From NCBI RefSeq assembly GCF_002160815.1, contig NZ_NFLH01000005.1, forward strand, positions 1 to 64,000: a DNA stretch of 64,000 bases, in the 5' to 3' direction. This document shows positions 20,095-27,789 of the stretch, piece after piece. The stretch is from Massilimicrobiota sp. An134 (GTDB lineage: Bacteria > Bacillota_I > Bacilli_A > Erysipelotrichales > Coprobacillaceae). Positions within the stretch are counted from its first letter, which is position 1. Each line of letters starts with the position of its first letter. Below the pieces are notes generated by a model. That model searched no databases. It worked only from the letters and a program-made list of their open reading frames with translations, and had not been told where the DNA came from. The translations under genes and the position numbers were made by a program.

Positions 20095-20403
20095 ATGAAA
20101 ATTTTACTAGTATGTTCAGCAGGAATGTCAACAAGTTTGTTAGTTGAAAGAATGTTAGCTGCTGCTAAAAAAAGACAATTAGATGTTGATATTGAAGCCA
20201 GACCAATTGCAGATACAGTTCAATATGGTCAAGATGCTGATGCAATCATGTTAGGACCTCAAGTTCGTTTTCAGGAAGAACATATTCGTTCATTATTTGA
20301 TGAAAATAAACCTATTGCCGTTATTGATATGAAAGATTATGGGATGATGAATGGGAAAAAGGTTCTTGATGAAGCGATTCAACTTATAGAATCAAAGAAA
20401 TAA
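20095..20403 (+). CDS. PTS system EIIB component, lactose/cellobiose family (orphan)
   Basis: This 102-residue cytoplasmic phosphocarrier accepts phosphate from EIIA and passes it to sugar bound by EIIC. The phosphocysteine lies in LLVCSAGMSTSLLVERM near residues 4-20 (the CSAGMSTS P-loop). The rest matches CelA/LicB: DIEARPIADT, ADAIMLGPQVRFQ and DYGMMNGKKVLD. Start ATG 20095 follows GGAGG by seven bases. No EIIA, EIIC or glycosidase gene is adjacent, and the gene has its own terminator, so partners must be elsewhere or it has a regulatory role. Confidence 0.9.
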   Translation: MKILLVCSAGMSTSLLVERMLAAAKKRQLDVDIEARPIADTVQYGQDADAIMLGPQVRFQEEHIRSLFDENKPIAVIDMKDYGMMNGKKVLDEAIQLIESKK

Positions 20404-20435
20404 ATCATATTGATGAGAGTCAATATGATTTTTTT
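20402..20435 (+). terminator. Rho-independent terminator after EIIB
   Basis: AATCATATTGA/TCAATATGATT stem with a six-base loop, followed by a T-run. Confidence 0.85.
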
Positions 20436-20446
20436 ATGGAAAACAT

Positions 20447-20474
20447 TTGATTATACGACAAAAAATGATAAAAT
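20447..20474 (+). promoter_or_regulatory. Probable promoter of the amidase gene
   Basis: TTGATT (20447-20452), 16-bp spacer, TAAAAT (20469-20474), 28 bases before the GTG start. Identified by consensus and position only. Confidence 0.4.
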
Positions 20475-20501
20475 AACAACGATTGCAAAGGAAGTGAAAA
20501 A

Positions 20502-21281
20502 GTGGTTAGAAAAAAGAAAAGAATTAGAAAAGATAGAGTGATTATTGTTTGTGTATTAGCATTAGTTATATGTTTTGGTATTTATAAAGGAACATCTTGG
20601 ATGATTCATACAATTTCTTCTTTATTAGAACCTGAAGTTCAACAAGAAGTTGTCCAAGAAAAAGAGGAAGAAAAGGTTAAAGAGTATATAGCAACAGTTG
20701 TGTTAGATCCTGGACATGGAGATTGGGATCCAGGCGCTAATGTCAATGATGTCTTAGAAAAGGATATAACATTAATAACTGCAAAAGCAATTGGTCAAGC
20801 CTTAGAAGAAGCCAATATTAAGGCTGTCTATACAAGAGAAAGTGATGTCTCTTTATCGGATAATAAAATAGAAGATTTAAAGAAAAGAGCAGCGACAAGT
20901 GCTGAAAATAATGCACACTATTTTGTATCTGTTCATGTGAATTCATTTGATGAATCTGATGAAGTTTCTGGATTTGAAATTTATAAAAAAAATAATGAGA
21001 GCGAATCATTAGCTCAAAATATTGGAAAACATATGGAAACATTAAATTATTCAAAAAAAAGAGGTATTATAGATGGAGGGAAATCTCTACAAGTTTTAAG
21101 AGATAATACAGTACCGTCTGTTTTGATTGAAATGGGATATCTTAATAATAAAAATGACTATAGTTATTTGAGTGATGATGAAAAATTACAAAAATTGGGA
21201 GAAGCTATAGCAAATGGAATTATTGATGAAGTTCAAACTCATCTTTTAAAAGATTCAGCACAAAATAATACAAATAAGTAG
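20502..21281 (+). CDS. N-acetylmuramoyl-L-alanine amidase (Amidase_3), membrane-anchored
   Basis: This 259-residue zinc amidase cleaves the bond between MurNAc and the stem peptide. A basic N-terminus and one membrane helix (about residues 12-33) anchor it, followed by a short Glu/Lys-rich linker. The catalytic domain, about 68-245, shows LDPGHGDWDPGA (zinc His), LEKDITL (zinc Glu), VSVHVNSFD (zinc His) and PSVLIEMGYLNN (catalytic Glu). GTG 20502 is the start, with AAGGAAGTG upstream. No SH3 or LysM wall-binding repeats are seen. The next gene is another wall-acting enzyme. Confidence 0.92.
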   Translation: MVRKKKRIRKDRVIIVCVLALVICFGIYKGTSWMIHTISSLLEPEVQQEVVQEKEEEKVKEYIATVVLDPGHGDWDPGANVNDVLEKDITLITAKAIGQALEEANIKAVYTRESDVSLSDNKIEDLKKRAATSAENNAHYFVSVHVNSFDESDEVSGFEIYKKNNESESLAQNIGKHMETLNYSKKRGIIDGGKSLQVLRDNTVPSVLIEMGYLNNKNDYSYLSDDEKLQKLGEAIANGIIDEVQTHLLKDSAQNNTNK

Positions 21282-21342
21282 AAATATCCACAAGAAATTC
21301 AAAACAATTTGATATCATGAAAAGCGTGGAAAGGTGTTATAT

Positions 21343-22773
21343 ATGAGTCTAAAATTAAAAAAGGATATAAAGAAAAAAGCTATATTATTGGTTGGAATAT
21401 TATGTATTGTTACAGTTGTGTTTTTTATCTTTAAAATGTTCAATAAACCTTTGATTGCATTTAAGAAAAATCCGGTTGAAGTAGAAATAAATGAAAGTAT
21501 TGATCCAACTTCTTATATAGAAGAGATACATGGAAAATATAAAAGCAGCGATGTAAAAATTGATGCAAGTCAAGTGAATACAAAAAAATTAGGTGAATAT
21601 ACTATCCAGTATGCATTAAATGATAAAAAATATGATTTAACTGTTAAAGTTGTAGATACACATGCACCTACTTTTAAAGTTAAAAATTTAGATATAGATG
21701 TTGGTATGAAAGTAGATGTTAAAGATGTTGTTTCAGACATTAAAGATGCAACAAAAACAAAAGCATATTTTAAAAAAGATTATGATTTTACAAAAGAAGG
21801 TAAACAAAATGTCACTGTTGTTGTGGAAGATGAAGGTGGTAATAAAACAGAGAAAGAGATAGAAGTCAATATTGTCAAAGATACTGAAAAACCAGAATTA
21901 ACAGGATTACATGATTTAACTGTAAAAGTCAATGGAGATATTGATTATCTTTCAGGTTTAACTGCTAAAGATAATCGAGATCCTAGTCCAAAAATCACTG
22001 TTGATTCCAGCGATGTTGATTTGAAGAAAACAGGAACATATACAGTTAAATATACAGTTAAAGATAGAAGTGGTAATGCTGATACTTTTACTAGAAATGT
22101 TAAAGTGTTGAAAAAAGTTGTGACAAAGGCTGTTCCATCAAGTGAAGAGAAAATTGTATATTTAACATTTGATGATGGACCATCTGAAAATACAAAGAAA
22201 ATTATTGATATATTGGATAAATATGATGCGAAAGCAACATTCTTTGTAACTGGTAACAATAAAAAATGTAATAAGTATATTAAAGAAGCTTATGAAAAAG
22301 GACATACGATAGGATTACATACCTATAGTCATGATTATAAGGAAGTTTATTCATCAATGGATGCTTATTTTGATGATTTAAATAAAATTGGACAAATGGT
22401 TAAAGAACAGATTGGTTTTGTACCTAAATATATTCGTTTCCCTGGGGGAAGTTCTAATACCAAATCAGCAAGTTATTGTAAAGGATTAATGACAACATTA
22501 GTGACAGAAGTCCAAAATAGAGGTTATCAGTATTATGATTGGAATGCTGATTCAACAGATGCTGTAAGAAACAATCAGGCTGTTTCAGTCCTAGTGAAAA
22601 ATGGAACATCAAGTAAAGCAAAAAATATTAATCTTTTAATGCATGATACAGCTGCAAAATCAACAACTGTAGAAGCTTTACCAAAAATTATAGAACATTA
22701 TCAAAAATTAGGTTATACATTTAAAGGAATAGATGATACATCATTTACTCCACATCATGGGGTTAATAATTAA
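21343..22773 (+). CDS. Polysaccharide deacetylase with extracellular Ig-like domains
   Basis: This 476-residue membrane-anchored protein has a basic start and one membrane helix (about residues 10-30). Three Ig-like/cadherin-like modules follow (about 35-265), with repeats of the type DTHAPTF, DTEKPEL, GEYTIQYAL and GTYTVKYTVKDRSGN. The C-terminal NodB domain (about 268-460) shows YLTFDDGPSENT (metal Asp and base), GLHTYSHDY (metal His pair), RFPGGSS, and a late LMHD segment. It probably N-deacetylates peptidoglycan GlcNAc, as PgdA-like enzymes do, which lowers lysozyme sensitivity. Start ATG 21343 follows GAAAGGTG; the GTG at 21334 lies in that site. Confidence 0.9.
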   Translation: MSLKLKKDIKKKAILLVGILCIVTVVFFIFKMFNKPLIAFKKNPVEVEINESIDPTSYIEEIHGKYKSSDVKIDASQVNTKKLGEYTIQYALNDKKYDLTVKVVDTHAPTFKVKNLDIDVGMKVDVKDVVSDIKDATKTKAYFKKDYDFTKEGKQNVTVVVEDEGGNKTEKEIEVNIVKDTEKPELTGLHDLTVKVNGDIDYLSGLTAKDNRDPSPKITVDSSDVDLKKTGTYTVKYTVKDRSGNADTFTRNVKVLKKVVTKAVPSSEEKIVYLTFDDGPSENTKKIIDILDKYDAKATFFVTGNNKKCNKYIKEAYEKGHTIGLHTYSHDYKEVYSSMDAYFDDLNKIGQMVKEQIGFVPKYIRFPGGSSNTKSASYCKGLMTTLVTEVQNRGYQYYDWNADSTDAVRNNQAVSVLVKNGTSSKAKNINLLMHDTAAKSTTVEALPKIIEHYQKLGYTFKGIDDTSFTPHHGVNN

Positions 22774-22804
22774 AGTCAGACATGATATTGTTTGACTTTT
22801 TTTC
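22772..22804 (+). terminator. Rho-independent terminator after deacetylase
   Basis: AAGTCA/TGACTT arms extended by ACA/TGT pairing, followed by seven T. Confidence 0.7.
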
Positions 22805-22865
22805 AATAAGATATTCTGTATTTTCTTGTTGGAATATGTTATTCTATGAAAAAGTAGGTGAAGAT

Positions 22866-23261
22866 ATGAAGAATTTTATAAATGAATTTAAGAAGTTTGC
22901 TTTACGTGGAAATATGCTGGATATGGCTATTGGGGTTATTATAGGGGGAGCTTTTACTGGCATTGTGACCTCTTTAACTGACAATTTTATTAACCCTATT
23001 TTGAATTTTGTCACTGGTGGAAAAATATATACTTTACAGGATATTGCAGGTTTTGCATCAGCATTTCTTTCATCATTAGTAAATTTCTTTATTATGGCTT
23101 TTGTTTTATTTTGTATTATGAAGGCTGTGAATAAACTCATGAGTATTGGTAAAAAAGAGGATGAAGTTATTCCTGATAAGAAAATTTGTCCGTTTTGTAA
23201 ATCAGAAATTCATATTGAGGCATCACGTTGTCCTCATTGTACATCACAATTAGAAAACTAA
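22866..23261 (+). CDS. mscL: Large-conductance mechanosensitive channel with C-terminal zinc ribbon
   Basis: This 131-residue MscL opens under membrane tension to release solutes. N-terminal residues FINEFKKFALRGNMLDMAIG and then VIIGGAFTGIVTSL form the S1 region and pore helix; the second membrane helix (about 66-88) ends in IMKAVNKL. Instead of the usual short helical bundle, the tail has KICPFCKSEIHIEASRCPHC, two CxxC pairs forming a likely zinc ribbon. ATG 22866 is preceded by GTAGGTGAAG. It converges on a zf-TFIIB gene, sharing a bidirectional terminator. Confidence 0.93.
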   Translation: MKNFINEFKKFALRGNMLDMAIGVIIGGAFTGIVTSLTDNFINPILNFVTGGKIYTLQDIAGFASAFLSSLVNFFIMAFVLFCIMKAVNKLMSIGKKEDEVIPDKKICPFCKSEIHIEASRCPHCTSQLEN

Positions 23262-23262
23262 A

Positions 23263-23307
23263 AAAAGCTGTCGGAATAAGCATTTCACTTATCCCTGACA
23301 GCTTTTA
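23263..23307. terminator. Strong bidirectional terminator
   Basis: AAAAGCTGTC (23263-23272) pairs with GACAGCTTTT (23297-23306), extended inward by GGAATAAG/CTTATCCC with one mismatch. A-rich and T-rich flanks let it act for both convergent genes. Confidence 0.9.
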
Positions 23308-23541
23308 TTCTCCACCAAAGATTTCAAGAATATCAATTAAAGTAGAACTTTTCTTCTTTTTGTGTGATTTTTCATAATCTTTAGATGAATGCTGTTTTTG
23401 TTCTCCTGAAGCTCGTTCAATAATTTTATCAAGTTCCCCACGATCCAACCAAATTCCACGACATTCAGGACAATAATCAATTTCAATACCATGTTTTTCT
23501 GACATAAGTAATGTCACATCTTTGCATACAGGACACTTCAT
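23305..23541 (-). CDS. zf-TFIIB-type zinc ribbon protein
   Basis: This 78-residue protein opens with MKCPVCKDVTL and YCPECRGIWLDRGELDKII, the two-CxxC zinc ribbon with the WLDRGEL signature of the zf-TFIIB family. The rest is a basic, serine-rich tail (HSSKDYEKSHKKKKSS). The molecular role of this family is unknown. GGAGG lies upstream of the start on the minus strand. Confidence 0.88.
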   Translation of the reverse strand: MKCPVCKDVTLLMSEKHGIEIDYCPECRGIWLDRGELDKIIERASGEQKQHSSKDYEKSHKKKKSSTLIDILEIFGGE

Positions 23542-23617
23542 TATATTTCCTCCTTTATGTTGTATTTATATATATGATATATATTATATTTTAAATCAAT
23601 ATTAACAATATGTGAAA

Positions 23618-24988
23618 TCATTTGAGAAACATTCTGATCAGTTTATCTTTCATTGAATTATAAGGATAATAACGCATTGGTAAATCTATCCAAGTTGCCT
23701 TTTTGACAATACTTCTGGTATGAGAGAAAGTTTCAAAACTCTTTTTACCATGGTATGATCCCATACCACTATTTCCAACACCACCAAAACCTAATTCACT
23801 TGTCGCAAGATGAATAATTGTATCATTAATACATCCACCACCAAAGCTACAATGTTTTAATAATTTCTTTTGAATCGCCTTATTTTGAGAGAAGATATAG
23901 AAAGCCAGTGGCTTTTCTCTTTGATTAATAAAGGCTATAGCTTCATCAATGTTTTGATAAGTTAAGATAGGAAGAATAGGACCAAAGATTTCTTCTTGCA
24001 TTAATGGATTGTTTCCATCAACATGATCAACAACCGTTGGTTCAATCTGTAAGGTTTCTGGATTTCTATGACCACCAATGACAATATCCTGATTTTCTAA
24101 TAAATGTGATAATCTATCAAAGTGTTTTTGATTAATAATTTTAACAAGTTGAGGATTTTGTAAAGGTTGATCACCAAAGAATTCATGAATAGCATCTTTC
24201 ATATATTGAATGAACTGATCTTTATATTTGTCTTTGATTAATAAATAATCAGGAGCCACACATGTCTGACCTGCATTTAAAAACTTACCAAAAGCAATAC
24301 GTTTTGCTGCCAGTTTTAAGCTCTTATCATCATCAACGATACAAGGACTTTTCCCACCTAATTCTAAAGTTACAGGTGTTAAATAACGACTCGCTTTTTC
24401 CATAACCAGTTTGCCAACATTCACACTACCTGTAAAGAAAATATAATCAAAACGTTGTTCCAAAAGTTCCGTATTCTCAGCTCTTCCACCTTCAACAACT
24501 GCCACATATCTTTCATCGCAGCTTTCACTCACCATTTGTTTAATCACATGTGAAACATTTGGAGCATAAGCACTCGGCTTGATAATTACAGTATTTCCAG
24601 CTGCAATAGCGCCAACTGCTGGTTCAATTGATAACATGAAAGGATAATTCCAAGGACTCATAATCAATGTCACACCATAAGGCTCATAAGATTCAAGGCT
24701 TGTTCCATAGAATTGAGAGATTGGCGTCCAGACATATTTATTACGACTCCATTTTTTAATATGTTTTAACTGATAGTTTAATTCACTTAAAACCAAACCA
24801 ATTTCACACATATAAGATTCGACAGCATCTTTATTCAAATCTTTTTTCAAGGCTTCAATAATACGATTTTGATGTTCTAAAATCCAAGTTCTCAAAGCTT
24901 TTAAAGTTTGTATTCTATGATTAATATCTTTAGTATATTGTGTCTGATAAAATTCACGTTGAGTTTTCACTAATTCTTTAATATCCAT
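23618..24988 (-). CDS. Aldehyde dehydrogenase (class-3 / fatty-aldehyde type)
   Basis: This 456-residue NAD(P)-dependent enzyme oxidises aldehydes to acids. Conserved segments are MSPWNYPFML near residues 98-107, IIKPSAYAPN, FTGSVNVGK near 186-194, the catalytic Glu in TLELGGKSPCIV near 206-217 and the catalytic Cys in NAGQTCVAPDY near 238-248. PFGP-like QEEIFGPILPIL follows. The short length and hydrophobic C-terminus match ALDH3-type enzymes acting on medium or long aldehydes. Start ATG 24988 is chosen by GGAGGGT upstream; it overlaps the preceding iron alcohol dehydrogenase gene by 11 bases, indicating one operon. Confidence 0.92.
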   Translation of the reverse strand: MDIKELVKTQREFYQTQYTKDINHRIQTLKALRTWILEHQNRIIEALKKDLNKDAVESYMCEIGLVLSELNYQLKHIKKWSRNKYVWTPISQFYGTSLESYEPYGVTLIMSPWNYPFMLSIEPAVGAIAAGNTVIIKPSAYAPNVSHVIKQMVSESCDERYVAVVEGGRAENTELLEQRFDYIFFTGSVNVGKLVMEKASRYLTPVTLELGGKSPCIVDDDKSLKLAAKRIAFGKFLNAGQTCVAPDYLLIKDKYKDQFIQYMKDAIHEFFGDQPLQNPQLVKIINQKHFDRLSHLLENQDIVIGGHRNPETLQIEPTVVDHVDGNNPLMQEEIFGPILPILTYQNIDEAIAFINQREKPLAFYIFSQNKAIQKKLLKHCSFGGGCINDTIIHLATSELGFGGVGNSGMGSYHGKKSFETFSHTRSIVKKATWIDLPMRYYPYNSMKDKLIRMFLK

Positions 24989-26147
24989 AATGACCCTCCA
25001 ATATATTGATAATATCTTGTTTATTTGCATATTTGTTATTGACTATTAAAGCTCCATCATTTAAAGCCTTCTCAGCCACTTCATTGATATTTTCAGGCAA
25101 ACTTTCAACACTTTCCAGTGATACAGGAAGATTTGTCTTTTCATGTAGAGTTTGTAATAAACGCGCAATATAATCAATCGCCTTTTGTCCTAACTGCTCC
25201 TTTGGTGTTTGACTATAAAGTTCTTTTTGTCCAAGATATAATAACAAATCCCCATATAAGTCTTTATTGATTTCAAGATTATAACGCATACAAGGGACAA
25301 GCAGCATACTCATGGCATCTCCATGAGCTACATGGCAGACAGCTCCTAAAGCATGTCCAATCGCATGAACAATACCAACCATTGAATTTGAAAAAGCACA
25401 TCCTGCTTCATAAGAAGCTAAAGCTAAATTCAGTCGAATGTTTTCATCTTTAGGGTTTTCAACAACTTTTAAAATATTTTGTGATATGGTTTGGATAGCT
25501 AAAATTGCATAGGCATCACTGATAGGATTTTTTTGTGAACATGTGTAAGCTTCAATCGCATGTGTTAAAGCATCAATACCAGTAGAAGCTGTTGTTTTTA
25601 ATGGAAGATTTTGTGTTAAAACAGGATCAAGGAAAGCAACATGACTTTGAATATGCTGTGAGATGATTTCCAGTTTAACTTGCTTTTCAGGATGACTGAC
25701 TACGGCGACACATGTCGCTTCACTACCAGTCCCACTTGTTGTTGGAATAGCAAAGAATGGCACATCTTGACCAAGTTTTAAATCTTCAAAACCTAAAATA
25801 TCTTCAATGGATTCACATTCCTGTGATAACATCAAATAAACACCTTTAGCAGTATCTAAAACACTTCCACCACCTAAAGCAATCAATCCATCACAATTTT
25901 CTTTCATATAATAATCTTGAATATCTTCAATTGTATGAATAGAAGAATCAACAGGAATATCTGTATATAGACTATAATCTAATGATAAATGTTTGGTAAG
26001 AATATCAACATATTTGAGTTGATATAAAACATGGTCTGTTAAAATTAGAGGATGTTTCATATGATATTGTTGACATTCGTATTCAAGTTGGCTTAAAGCA
26101 TTTTGCCCAGCACATACCTTTGTTTTATTGACAAATTCAAAATACAT
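24978..26147 (-). CDS. Iron-containing alcohol dehydrogenase
   Basis: This 389-residue group III (Fe2+) alcohol dehydrogenase shows the NAD-binding GGGSVLDTAKG near residues 92-102, PTTSGTGSEAT near 135-145, DALTHAIEAYTC near 192-203, and the iron-ligand histidines in HAIGHALGAVCHVAHGDAMS near 258-277. AGGAGGG precedes the ATG. With the overlapping aldehyde dehydrogenase it can interconvert an alcohol, an aldehyde and an acid. The chain length of the substrate is unknown; the neighbouring SCP2-like protein hints at lipidic substrates. Confidence 0.93.
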   Translation of the reverse strand: MYFEFVNKTKVCAGQNALSQLEYECQQYHMKHPLILTDHVLYQLKYVDILTKHLSLDYSLYTDIPVDSSIHTIEDIQDYYMKENCDGLIALGGGSVLDTAKGVYLMLSQECESIEDILGFEDLKLGQDVPFFAIPTTSGTGSEATCVAVVSHPEKQVKLEIISQHIQSHVAFLDPVLTQNLPLKTTASTGIDALTHAIEAYTCSQKNPISDAYAILAIQTISQNILKVVENPKDENIRLNLALASYEAGCAFSNSMVGIVHAIGHALGAVCHVAHGDAMSMLLVPCMRYNLEINKDLYGDLLLYLGQKELYSQTPKEQLGQKAIDYIARLLQTLHEKTNLPVSLESVESLPENINEVAEKALNDGALIVNNKYANKQDIINILEGHYGY

Positions 26148-26158
26148 AATGATCCCTC

Positions 26159-26617
26159 CTAAGCAAATAAAGCTTTTATATAAATCAATAAAGTCGGTTT
26201 ATATTTCTTTTCCTGATGATTTAAAATACGTTTTGTCATAAAACGAGGGAAAAGATAAGTTTCCACCAAATCAACACATCTGACAAATCTCATACTTTCA
26301 AAAACATCTCCTCTTAAAGAAAAACGATGTTCTAAATAAGCACTTTTGACACTCATTATACCTGTAAAAACAAGCAAAGCTGTCTGAATGCTTTTAAAGG
26401 TAATACAAATATCAGGTTTTACATTTTTGACTTTCTGTAATCCTTTTTGATATGTGTATTTGATTGTGATGGAAGGTCCATGCATGACTTGTAATGTTAA
26501 AAATTTATCTTGTTTCCATCCATCTAATTCTTCTTTCATACGTGGATCATCATGATAAAGAACTTTCATACCACGATATAAAAACTGCATCACAACCCAA
26601 ATAATCAGCTTTTTCAT
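26159..26617 (-). CDS. SCP2-like lipid-binding-type protein (tentative)
   Basis: This 152-residue protein is basic at the start, with an aromatic N-terminal helix (KKLIIWVVMQFLYRGMKVLY). The centre has alternating strands (FLTLQVMHGPSITIKYTY, PDICITFKSIQTALLVFTG) followed by RFSLRGDVFESMRFVRCVDL, a pattern I associate with SCP2-like sterol/lipid carrier folds; this match is tentative. Start ATG 26617 follows AAGGAG by nine bases. It is the first gene of the operon with the alcohol and aldehyde dehydrogenases (11-base gap), which suggests a role in handling a hydrophobic alcohol or aldehyde. Confidence 0.55.
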   Translation of the reverse strand: MKKLIIWVVMQFLYRGMKVLYHDDPRMKEELDGWKQDKFLTLQVMHGPSITIKYTYQKGLQKVKNVKPDICITFKSIQTALLVFTGIMSVKSAYLEHRFSLRGDVFESMRFVRCVDLVETYLFPRFMTKRILNHQEKKYKPTLLIYIKALFA

Positions 26618-26698
26618 ATGCACTCACTCCTTATCAATATTATAACATTTAAAAAAGTGATAGTAAAAAGATAAAACTTGACCATTATTTTTTATACA

Positions 26699-26968
26699 TT
26701 ATCCTTTTCCCTTCATCGTGTTTATGGTTTCAATAATGATAAGAACAATATAAATAATCAAAGTTATGATATATATAATAGAATAAGAAGAAATAAAAGA
26801 GATGACACTATCTCTTTGCGTGTTGATAATCAGTAGATAAATCAATAACAAAGCAGTGAAAAGAGAATTGGCTTTTTTAAGATAACTTTGATTACGATAC
26901 TTTATGTTTAAAATCTTGACTATGATACAAGAAACAACAATGAACTCTAAAATAATACCTAAAATCAT
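26699..26968 (-). CDS. Small membrane protein, three helices
   Basis: This 89-residue protein consists mostly of three hydrophobic segments (about residues 2-20, 34-50 and 58-80) separated by short charged loops (KYRNQSYLKKANS, TQRDS). GAAGG lies upstream of the ATG. No family is recognised and no partner gene is close enough to assign a role. Confidence 0.55.
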   Translation of the reverse strand: MILGIILEFIVVSCIIVKILNIKYRNQSYLKKANSLFTALLLIYLLIINTQRDSVISFISSYSIIYIITLIIYIVLIIIETINTMKGKG

Positions 26969-27054
26969 TTTTTTTACCTTCCTTTCATGTGTTCAATATT
27001 TATATTTATAAGATTGTTCAAATAATCAAAATATTATAATTGTTATAAGTTATT

Positions 27055-27396
27055 TTATAGACTCTTCAATTCATCTAAAGTTAATCCTCTTACTAAAATA
27101 AAATTGCTATCTTCAGCAAGGATATAAGGCTGTAATTTTTTAAGACATGTTCCATAATCCATTTGACCTATCATCGAATCATTTGTCGCGTCGACAAGAG
27201 CGATTCTCCATTGTGATATACGCTGACCTTCAACCTCAAAATGTATTTGAGGCTGTTTTAAGAACATTGTTTTCACACCTTCAGTTAAACTCATTGCACC
27301 AAATACACTCCCATCAGATTGCTTATAAAAATGAGGTTTAGCTTTATAAGCATCATCCCAAACGTCAATCTTTTTCTTTTTGTTAAATAAACCCAT
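27055..27396 (-). CDS. Uncharacterised small cytosolic protein
   Basis: This 113-residue protein begins MGLFNKKKKIDVWDDAYKAK. The start at 27396 is supported by GAAAGGA nine bases upstream; a longer frame to 27429 lacks a site. The opening MGLF plus a lysine run is common in small membrane-peripheral proteins. The rest looks like a compact beta-rich domain (SVFGAMSLTEGV, HFEVEGQRISQWRIALVD, MIGQMDYGTCLKKLQPYIL). I do not recognise it. It is divergent from the metG T-box leader. Confidence 0.6.
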   Translation of the reverse strand: MGLFNKKKKIDVWDDAYKAKPHFYKQSDGSVFGAMSLTEGVKTMFLKQPQIHFEVEGQRISQWRIALVDATNDSMIGQMDYGTCLKKLQPYILAEDSNFILVRGLTLDELKSL

Positions 27397-27519
27397 AAAA
27401 TCAGTCCTTTCTATTCTTATTAATTTCATTATATCATTAGAACTGCAATGAAATCATTGATTTCGCTTATTAAAAAAAAGATTGATTTCTATTTCGCAAA
27501 AAATAGTTATGAAACTTTA

Positions 27520-27778
27520 TTGACTTTAAAAAAAATATTTGATAATGTTTAAGAGTATAAAAAAGGCAAAGAACAGCAGAGATTAAAAGGGCGTTGTAGA
27601 GAACTGATGGTTGGTGCAAATCAGGACATAACTTTTATGAAGATGGGCTGGGAGCTGTTATCTTGAATAGTGAGAGATAAACGTTAACTGCGTTAAAGTT
27701 TTGAGGGTATATCGACAGATATAAAAAAAGGTGGTACCGCGTATAATACGTCCTTTTATAAGGACGTTTTTTATTTTG
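27520..27778 (+). ncRNA. T-box riboswitch controlling metG
   Basis: The leader carries a T-box core GGTGGTACCGCG (27730-27741), whose TGGT pairs with an uncharged tRNA 3' end. A terminator stem ACGTCCTT/AAGGACGT (27748-27755, 27760-27767) with a T-run follows. Upstream, stem I shows AGAGAACTGATGGTTGGTGCAAATCAG (27599 onward) and a likely specifier ATG at 27637-27639 in a loop before AAGATGGGCTGGGAGC. A promoter-like TTGACT at 27520 begins the region. ATG as specifier matches the methionyl-tRNA synthetase gene that follows, so expression should rise when tRNA-Met is uncharged. Confidence 0.9.
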
Positions 27779-27789
27779 AAGGAGGAGAT

